From the NCBI GenBank assembly GCA_963920635.1, contig OY987299.1, positions 21,096,901 through 21,160,900 of the forward strand: a stretch of 64,000 nt of DNA, in the 5' to 3' direction. Origin of the DNA: Pseudeuparius sepicola. Its lineage: Eukaryota > Arthropoda > Insecta > Coleoptera > Anthribidae. A model generated the notes under the pieces. That model was not told the DNA's origin. It was given only the letters and a program-made list of their open reading frames with translations, and searched no databases. Position 1 is the first letter of the stretch. Every line of letters begins with the position of its first letter. Both the position numbers and the translations under genes were made by a program. Below, in pieces: positions 56,071 to 64,000 of the stretch.

Positions 56071-57249
56071 CAGGGTGATTCAGTTTTATTCTGCGACACT
56101 TTAACAGGTGATAGAAAACCAAAAAATAACCGCACTTTCTTCTATAAACTATATCATTTTAAGGCCTTATAAAAAAGTTACAGGGTGTTAAAGTTGTAAG
56201 AAATATGTGGAATTTATTGAATATTTACCAAACTAGTTGAGATATTTAAGTCATATTTGGTACACGTTATAACGGTATGGGTTAGCATAAAACCTGTTAA
56301 TATCAAACACCTTGATCAACCAGTGGCTTAGAAGTGGGTAATTAGTATAATTGTTTTTAGGAAAAAAAAATGAACCACCTTGTATAGCAATAAAATGTAT
56401 TCAATTTCTTATGTAAATTATAATTTTAAACAAAAACGTTCTCTTAGAATTTTTCATATGTGTCATGGTTTCACAGCAAATTTGATTTTTTCGTATTATT
56501 TCGGGGTACTTCTGAAAAATTAACTTAAAACTTCGCTCCATAAGTAACACTCAAAGCAGAAAAATTGTGTTTCTTACTTTAAACAGAGTAACTTTTCCAA
56601 ATAAACTTACCCATTCAAGGTTTTACTTTTCATGATACAGTGCGTAACATTAATTGTATCTTCCTTAAATGTATTAGACCCTGTATCTTCAAAAGTATAG
56701 CCCTAAATAGGTAAGTTTATTGGAAAAAGTTACTTTAGTTCAAGTAGCAAACACATTATTTTCACTTTAACTGATACTTATGGAGCAAATTTTTTAGATA
56801 ATTTTTCAGAAATACCCCGAAATAATACAAAAAATCAAATTTGCCACGAAACCATGACACATACAAAAAATTACCAAGAGGGCATTTTTGTTTAGAATTG
56901 AAATTTACATAACAAATTGAATACATTTTATTGCTATACAAGGTGGTTCATTTTTTTTTCTTAAAACAATTATACTAATTACCCACTTCTACGCCACTGG
57001 TTGCTCAAGGTGTTTGATATTAACAGGTTTTATGCTAACCCATGCCGTTATGACGTGTACCAAATATGACTTTTATATCTTAACTAGTTTGGTAAATATT
57101 AAATAAAGACCACATGTTTCTTAAAACTTTAACACCCTGTAACTTTTTAATTAGGCCTTAAAATGATATAGTTTATAAAAGAAAGTGTGGTTATTTTTTG
57201 GTTTTCTATCACCTGTTGAAGTGTCGTAGAATAAAACTGAATCACCCTG
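56071..57249. mobile_element. Long palindromic element P1, copy 2 (uninterrupted)
   Basis: The ends are CAGGGTGATTCAGTTTTATT and the reverse complement, each next to TA. About 1180 bp with arms of about 580 bp. It is the undisturbed relative of 3914-5738, sharing AGGTGATAGAAAACCAAAAA and GAAGTGGGTAATTAGTA. Non-coding. Confidence 0.85.
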
Positions 57250-57274
57250 TATAAACTTTTCGTCTTATTTTTCA

Positions 57275-57404
57275 ATATAATATATAATAATAATAATAAT
57301 TCTCACCCTCACAATACTCCAAACTAGGAGTACCCCAGAAGCAACCACATGCTTGTGCGGGGGAGGGGAGCAATTATTATTATTTTGTCTTCGTTGCCAA
57401 TGTT
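57275..57404 (-). mobile_element. SINE-tail copy (minus strand)
   Basis: After a TAA tract: TTCTCACCCTCACAATACTC, then CAAGCATGTGGTTGCTTCTG on the complement, ending near GTCTTCGTTGCCAA. It lies only about 30 bp from the end of palindrome P1. Confidence 0.75.
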
Positions 57405-58192
57405 CTTTCTATTTTCTGAAACACCCCTTATATTATTGATCAGATATCTTGTAACGAAATTTCCAGTATGTAGAAAGATATAACACATACAAGAAATCTG
57501 GTGGCATTATGAAAGACCATAATGGACCGACCCGTTCCTGTAAGATGTTCACCGAGTTTCAACTTCGCGGAAACTATAAATAGGATACCGAGGAAAATTG
57601 AAAAAGGAACAAAACCTAACCTAATTCGTTGTAGGGGAAAATTCAATTTTCTGAAACGGGTCAGCGGTACCTATTTCCGCTATGAAATTCGTGGAGCATG
57701 GGAGCTGTTCTTATAGCTTTATTCCACTAGTTGGTATAGGTATAGGAAGGAATAAAAGTGCACTTCGATCAATCAATTTCCGTACCTAATGCATTCATTG
57801 GTTTACTAATTTTGGCTGAGTTGGATAAAATGTTTTCAATTTCATATTCAATCAACTAAAGGTGGTTTCCCAGAGCAGTCTGTTTGTTCTTTTATTTTGG
57901 CGTTCTTAGTTCTTATAATTTAATAAAGAAAACATGACATCGACGTAAGAATTTATAGATAAATTCGTTCAATTTCATGTTTATTGTAGTAGTATAAGTA
58001 TTCTATCATAACTGTGAAAATTCCCGATAGAGAGACAAACAAATCTCGATCATTATTTGTAATAAGCGGTAAAATTAGAAGTTTTAATTTTGTAGAAATG
58101 TATCGCAAAAATGCATCCTTCGTTATAACCAGTGACTATAGAAGGAATAGTCACTGTTATAACGGAAAATGCTCCGTTCAACCTGTTGGTAT
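57405..58192. other. Unassigned, with a short hairpin
   Basis: 58121-58164 is a stem of about 17 bp (CGTTATAACCAGTGACTAT and its reverse complement with one mismatch). Frames at 57440-57716 lie on both strands and show no domain. Confidence 0.45.
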
Positions 58193-58193
58193 A

Positions 58194-59688
58194 CAGGGTG
58201 TTATTTAAGTACGTAGCCAAACTTCAAGGGATGATTCTTTGAGTGATTCTAAGATGAAAAGTTTATATTTATAAACATAGGTCCGTTATCGCTTCGTTTT
58301 CAAGATACAGGGTGTCAACCTTTTTTAAAAAAATCTTTTTTTCAACAACATCTTAATAATCCTTTAGCCGATTTTGCTGAAATCTGGCAGTGTTATTTAC
58401 GGTAGAGAGGGGTTAATTTAGCCCTAAGTAGATTCAAATTATTAAGTCCAGTGGCGTCCCGGGGGGCACCGTGACCAATATTTTTGAAAAAAAATGTACG
58501 ACACTAACTTTTTTAAAACTTTTATATGTTTTTCGCATTAAGGAACTAAGAATACAACTTTTTGGTCTCTTGAATTTTTTTCGTATCTGGCTTCGTTTTC
58601 CAGAGAAAAAATAAAAACCACTTTATTGCACTTCATTGCTTTTTTGTTGCATTGCTGCTTTCTCGAAAACGAAGCAAGATACGAACAAGATTCAAGAGAC
58701 CAAAAAGTTGTATTTGTAGTTGCTTAACGCGAAAAAAATATAAAAGTTTTAAAAAAGCCAGTGGCGCACATTTTCTTTTTCTCAAAAATTTTGGTTAAGG
58801 GACGCCACTAGACTTGATAATAATTGTAATCTACTTTTATATTTTTTTCACATTAAGCAACTAAGAATACAACTTTTTGGCCTCTTGAATCATGTTCGTA
58901 TCTTGCTTCGTTTTCGAGAAAGCAGCAATGCAACAACAAAGCAATGACATGCAATAACGTGGATTTTATTTTTTTCTCGAAAACTAACGAAGACACGAAA
59001 AAAATTCAAGAGACAAAAAAGTTGTATTCTTAGTCGCTTAATGTGAAAAAAATATAAAAGTCGATTACAATTATTATCAAGTCCAGTGGCGTCCCTTAAC
59101 CAATATTTTTGAGAAAAAGAAAATGCGCGCCACTGACTTTTTTAAAACTTTCATATTTTTTTCGCATTAAGCCACCAAGAATATAACTTTTTTGTCTCTT
59201 AAATTTTGTTCGTATCTTACTTCCTTTTCGAGAAAGCAGCAATGCAGCAATGACATGCAATAAAGTGGTTTTTATTTTTTTTCTGTCGAAAAGAAGCCAG
59301 ATACGAAAAAAATTCAAGAGACCAAAAAGTTGTATTCTTAGTTCCTTAATGCGAAAAACATATAAAAGTTTTAAAAAAGTCAGTGGCGTACATTTTTTTT
59401 TCAAAAATATTGGTCAGTGTGCCCCCCGGGACGCCACTGGATTTAATAATTTGAATCTACTTAGGGCTAAATTAAACCCTCTCTACCGTAAATAACACTG
59501 CCAGATTTCAGCAAAATCGGCTAAAGGATTATTAAGATGTTGTTGAAAAAAAGTTTTTTTTTAAAGTTTGACACCCTGTATCTTGAAAACGAAGCGATAA
59601 CGGACCTATGTTTATATAAACTTTTCCTATTAAAATCACTCAAAGAATCACCCCTTGAAGTTTGGCTACGTACTTAAATAACACCCTG
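58194..59688. mobile_element. Long palindromic element P7 with internal tandem/inverted subrepeats
   Basis: The ends are CAGGGTGTTATTTAAGTACG and the reverse complement, each next to TA. The interior (58490-59400) contains four related blocks in alternating orientation. All share AAGAATACAACTTTTTGG-like and CAGTGGCGTCCC-like segments. 1495 bp. The overlapping frames at 59096-59495 on opposite strands are products of this symmetry. Confidence 0.82.
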
Positions 59689-60145
59689 TATAAATACTTT
59701 TAGTAAAATTTCGATTTCTAAAAAAACTAAAATAGCTGCTCAAATTCTGGAAGGTGAACCAAGTATACCAGAACTGGAAACTTCACAACAACTCGAAAAA
59801 GAATTTTAAGTGAAGAACCTAAGACCTTCACAGGCAATGAAGAAAACAAAATTTAAAAAAATACTGGGAATGAAGTTTGTCCATCAGTTACCCCTCTGCG
59901 TCTCGAGCTGAAAACTTCATGCCTCGTGCAACAAATATGCACTTTTTGCACTAGTTACACAAATACCTATTTTTCTAAGTATAATATAATTGTGTTTTTC
60001 GCATAGCAAAAAGATAATCTTCTTCAGGGTATTAGGTGTCTCAAACAAAGTCCGATTAATATGTCCTTATAGTTTTCGAAATAAAAAACCAGCTTGATGA
60101 TGCAGTTTTCTCTGGGGAATCCGATTCTAGCTTCAGAATTTATAT
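59689..60145. other. Unassigned, no gene seen
   Basis: AT-rich DNA with no recognisable feature. Confidence 0.45.
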
Positions 60146-60146
60146 A

Positions 60147-60960
60147 CAGGGTGTTTTCTAAAAGTTAAGGACAAAAAGAAGGGCAACTCTAAAAAATCTT
60201 GACAAATATGCATTTTTCTGAGAACTTTATTTGAAAAAAAAATTCTTTTTTGATGAGCTAACTTTGCGTAAAAACACACTTGAGATCCAAGGCCTACTTT
60301 CCGAGATATTTTTCAAAATGTCGAAAATCGCCGAAATTTCTTCGGCATGTAACTTTTTTGTTTCAAGAGTTAGCGAAAAAATGTCTTGATGAAATTTGTG
60401 TGCAAAACTGATTGCTTTAAACCTAGTTTATCAGAATTTGGAAAAATACCATGGTTTGTTGTGTGCTCTTTTCACTTATTTTTTTTATTTATAGCTGTCA
60501 TGCATACCTACTAGAAAATTTTAAAAATGTGAAAAATGTGCAAGATACCTATACCTCGCAAGAAATTTCCAAGATTTCCAATGTAGTATGTTGGGAAAAA
60601 ATATACCTAAAACATGAAGGTATACATATACAGGATTCGAGGCCACGGCTCGCTACAATAAAATAGGCACATTTTTCGGTGGGTGCTAACAGAGCACCCA
60701 TTAAACCGTGTCATTGTTTTAAATTCTAATAAAGTAGTCTTAAAGCAATTGATTTTGCCCACAAATGACATTGGGGAAAATTTTTCGGTAACTCTTGAAA
60801 CAAAAAAGTTACAAACCGAAGAAATTTCGGCAGTTTTCGGTTTTTTCAAAAATATGTCTGAAACTAGGCCATGGATCTCAAATGTTATACAAAGTTGCCC
60901 GATCAAAAAAGCAATCATTTATTTCAAATAAAGTTCTCAGAAAAATAAATTGTAAGGTTT
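60147..60960. mobile_element. Palindromic element P8 (right end eroded)
   Basis: The left end is CAGGGTGTTTTCTAAAAGTT next to TA. The left arm (to about 60450) pairs with 60690-60955 through CTGAGAACTTTATTTGAAA and GAAATTTCTTCGG-like segments. The mirrored CACCCTG terminus is not present at the right, so that end is truncated. The frames at 60607-60992 are arm shadows. Confidence 0.7.
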
Positions 60961-62465
60961 ATTGGGGGATTTGTTGGACGAAAAGGCTTTAATAAATGGA
61001 GTATTTTGTATTGGCGCTTGTAAGCCTGCCGTGTTTTCGGCAAGGCCACAACTAGGCACTCCTCAAGTTGGTGGCGCTCAGAGGTCTGTACTTGTTTTTT
61101 TATTTCTTCGCTTTCGCCTCGGATGTTACCATAATAATTATTGTCCAGAGGGGAAAAACTTTTATCTTCAATTTTTCCGAAAAAAGAAATACTATCGATG
61201 AAAGTTTGGTTTAAGATATGAAATTTGGTTGGTAAAGAAGGTATTTACTTACCATTTTTTAGATTTTTTCTTTGAAATAAGGACGGAAACTTGTGGGCAA
61301 ATGTTAGCGGAATGAAGAGCTAGTAGCTATTAGTAAATAATTTCTTATGCGGTTGTGTAGTGTAGTGTTGTTTTACCAATCTCCATTGACATTTTTTTCT
61401 ACACTCTGAATATAGATACTGTTGATCTGTAACATTTGATTCTTGAAATTAACAGGTGTTTTGGGGCACGTTACGGCAATTTCAAGCCAAACGGTTGATT
61501 TTATTCACATTTTCAGCTTACTCTCCATCCCCAGAACACATCAGTTCCAAATTTCAGCTCAGCAGCTTGATTATTTTGGGAGATATTGCCATAATTTAAT
61601 TTAAAGAAGAGAAATGCATCGCTTTGTATCTCAGAGACTTTAGGAACTGTGTATAATTTTTGCAGGTGGCTATGGACCATGAACCGCAACTTTGTTGGTT
61701 TTCTACCAAAAAAAAGAGAAAGTCAGGTGTTGAAGATGAAGCAGCCGAAGTAACCAACCAAAATAATCTCGCACGGTATGAGAAACTTCGAGGTAGTTTT
61801 TAATCTACACGGGAATAAGCCAGCGTTCTACACTCGGTGGTTGTAGAAAAAATAGTTTGCACCACACCGCACCATTCATTAGTTTGCAATCATCCAATAT
61901 TGGCAGCAATTTTTCACGCGAGTTACGGCCAGAGGCAGGTCGGCGCCGTTGAGACGAGATTGAAAACGTATCGGATGCTCCTTCCCTGGGTAAGTGCAAA
62001 TGACACATTAAGTGGAGCCTTAAACCCCATCCGGAAAACTGCCTGTCACAGTTCTCTTTCATTAAGCTTGATCGAAAACTCGTCGTAAATCGAGGCCGTT
62101 GCCTTCGGGAAACTCGCCCGAGGAGACGGAAGGAGCATCGTCTGTCGTCGCGCGGTTTACGACAATAATTAGGGCGTGCGCGAGAAATAAGATGGAGCGA
62201 ATTAGAAGTTGCAATTTAGGATGGTGAGCTCCAGTGGCGGCTAGTCATACAGGAAAGAAGTAAAAAATGAATTGCCTACAACTTACTATATAAATAGATA
62301 TTTTATGGCACAAGAAACACAGCACAAAAAAAAAACAGCAATAGTCGGGGCAATGATACTTCGAATGAAGTAGGCTCGTCAATAGCGCAAACTGGAAACG
62401 GGGCATGACTGCGACGGTCAGACGTTTTTAAGATACTTGGTAATAATTATATTGGGTTCGTGGGG
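60961..62465. other. Unassigned, with a GC-rich part
   Basis: 61900-62210 is GC-richer (CGCGAG...GTCGGCGCCGTTGAGACG). The opposite-strand frames at 61805-62088 cover each other and have no domain. The rest is AT-rich and without recognisable features. Confidence 0.4.
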
Positions 62466-62467
62466 AA

Positions 62468-62859
62468 TACTAAAGTCTATCCAAGTTACAGAGGCAGTGG
62501 GTCAAAACATTGACCACCACGTGACTTATTCTCTTATTGGTCTGGCCGCCATAAAATGTCAAGTGTTTACGCGGCGAGCAGAATGCAGGGCCGGCTCTTC
62601 CCTCAGTCGAGTTTCCTGCATACTTTAGATCGGATCGCGAGCAGTATATTCTGTAAATTTATTTTGCTACTTAATTTAAGGAAATTTATAAAGATCCACG
62701 AAAGGTAAAAACACAATTTTTAGAACTTCTAAAAGAATTAGTTCAGAATTACATGCCACTTGGAATCTCATATTAGTCAGACCCTGGTAATCGATCGCAA
62801 TGCGGTCATGTGACTTTGTTTATATCTACTGCCGCTGTAACTTGAATAGACTTTAGATA
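62468..62859. mobile_element. Foldback/MITE with CTAAAGTCTATYCAAG ends
   Basis: CTAAAGTCTATCCAAGTTAC at the left is mirrored near 62800-62857, continuing through RGGCAGT and CACGTGAC/CATGTGAC. The flanks carry TA. About 390 bp. The interior shares CACGTG and ATTGGTC-like motifs with MITE family M1 but is not clearly the same family. Confidence 0.55.
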
Positions 62860-62879
62860 CTGTTGTCCTTGTCTGCCGC

Positions 62880-63215
62880 ATGGCAAGCACGAACTCTCCA
62901 TCATTAAGAAATAATAGCGGTTTTCAGTGAGGTACAGTCGCGGACAGTTGGTATCGAACGACCTGAAGAGGTTTCTCGTGGCTATCGTTACAGGGCGCGC
63001 GGAGACGGCAACAGCGCGCGCCTTCGGCATCGGATGGTTCGAACGGGTGTCTTGTTCCGAGAATTCTTTGCAAGCGATTAAGCCGATGTCACCGAAAGGG
63101 TTAAAAAAAATTAAGGAATCAGTATTAAACTATTTATTAAAACAGTTCACAAGTATACAGTATGATTTTTTAAACTACCACCGCGATTTCCTCGCTTATT
63201 TTGCGCCCTACAAAA
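62880..63215. other. GC-rich block E, no gene recognised
   Basis: 62940-63080 has runs such as GGGCGCGCGGAGACGG. A 109-codon plus-strand frame (62927-63256) crosses it but shows no domain. Confidence 0.4.
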
Positions 63216-63221
63216 AAAACA

Positions 63222-63710
63222 TGAGAAACAAAAAGGTGACAATTTTGGACAGCTAAGTGGCCCTGAAAAAGTAATCAACATCCATGGTCAACTTGTCGCC
63301 CAATATAAAAAAACCTCCAATTGAGCAAAATTATTAAATAGCCGTAACATACCTATTTATTTTAAGATACCGAAGAAAACTTTTATATTGAAAATTGATG
63401 GCACTGAGAAGCTTTATGCAACTGGGTGCTCAGATAGTTTCTGAAAATTACACAGGCTCTTCGGCTCTGTTGAGGCCATTGTTTTAGTTATTAAAGGCCA
63501 TTGTTTTAGTTTATTAAAGTAGTTATTTGGCTCCCTACTGAAAAATCTTAAGAAACAAAAACGTGTAAATTTTAGATAGTTAGTTAATGTTAAAAAAAGA
63601 AGTCGGTATCCATGGCCAACTTTTCGCGCAATACCAAAAAAAACTTAAATCAACAAGAATCTGAAAACAATCAATTTATTTTGAAAGTCGAGGGAAAATT
63701 TTAATTGGAG
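63222..63710 (+). repeat. Diverged tandem duplication
   Basis: 63222-63390 and about 63550-63705 share the order GAAACAAAAAYGTG, ATCCATGGYCAACTT, TCGCSCAATAY and AATCAATTTATTTT-like segments, with roughly a third of positions changed by eye. Period about 330 bp. Nothing recognisable is coded. Confidence 0.5.
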
Positions 63711-64000
63711 ATTAGCGGCAATTAGATCACGCAAGAACATTGACAAAAGAAAATTTTCATACAATTTGTACTAGTTTTCCCGCTAATTTGTTTAAAGTGT
63801 GAAGTCGAAATAGCAATTAAAAACATCAACAGTTATTCAAATTAAAGACAAATTTTCTCATATTAAAGATCTTGTTTGATCAAAAAAAAATTAAATAAAT
63901 TGATAGTTTTGTTTTCACATTTTTGTCGACTTGAGTTTTTTTTTGTATTGCGTGAAAACTTGGTTATGGATGCCGATTTATTTTTTAACATCACCTAGCC
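63711..64000. other. AT-rich end of window
   Basis: No feature recognised. Confidence 0.5.

Noticed and set aside
59096..59495. Opposite-strand frames with similar protein sequence
   Set aside because: The similarity arises from the alternating inverted subrepeats of palindrome P7.

Overview
The window reads as intergenic DNA from an insect or other arthropod. It is AT-rich, holds no bacterial-type operons, and is packed with eukaryotic transposable elements (TEs). These include a tRNA-derived SINE, TAA-targeting Dong/R4-like and Jockey-like non-LTR retrotransposons, a Penelope fragment, hAT and Tc1/mariner DNA transposons, and many non-autonomous palindromic elements. Recurrent GTAGGTACC-like runs also fit an insect. 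The species cannot be named from the sequence. No complete host protein-coding gene is supported; two pairs of exon-like segments around 43.2-44.2 kb are the only host-gene candidates.

Layout. 0-8 kb: an element with TAATATGAGACAG ends, a full-length tRNA-SINE (2238-2675), a 365-bp MITE, a 1.8-kb palindrome interrupted by a second palindrome, and a 1.2-kb palindrome. 8-15 kb: GC-rich blocks, a repeat split by another palindrome, a hAT-like MITE, a perfect 165-bp Harbinger-like MITE, and a decayed hAT with 8-bp target duplications (13561-14777). 15-25 kb: a Penelope reverse transcriptase relic, an 800-bp direct repeat pair, an inverted copy of the 365-bp MITE, and another foldback (21010-21966). 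25.8-27 kb: an internally deleted hAT with perfect 8-bp target duplications that carries a heat-shock-type promoter. A second heat-shock-like promoter follows on the minus strand near 27.3 kb. 28-32 kb: an LTR-like 500-bp insertion and a 21-bp palindromic satellite. 32.2-36.5 kb: three head-to-tail, 5'-truncated Dong/R4-like retrotransposons separated by TAA tracts, with the whole block flanked by a 263-bp direct duplication of the host satellite and its flank. 36.7-44 kb: a long repeat also present inverted at 52-53.4 kb, and a Jockey-like RT relic. 44.9-46.8 kb: an apparently intact mariner-type transposon with ~360-bp terminal inverted repeats (TIRs) and an unbroken transposase. 48-61 kb: a string of long palindromes, one of which (48935-50420) encodes only the DNA-binding half of a Tc1 transposase. 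61-64 kb: unassigned sequence with a foldback and a diverged tandem repeat.

How the parts relate. Many palindromes begin with CAGGGTG, CAGAGTG or CAGTG-type ends next to TA, the target-site signature of the Tc1/mariner superfamily. The autonomous elements of the window are the obvious class of mobilisers, although the TIR of the intact mariner differs from those of the palindromes. Nested insertions give a relative order of activity. All functional statements rest on recognised motifs and reading-frame integrity; no searches were run.
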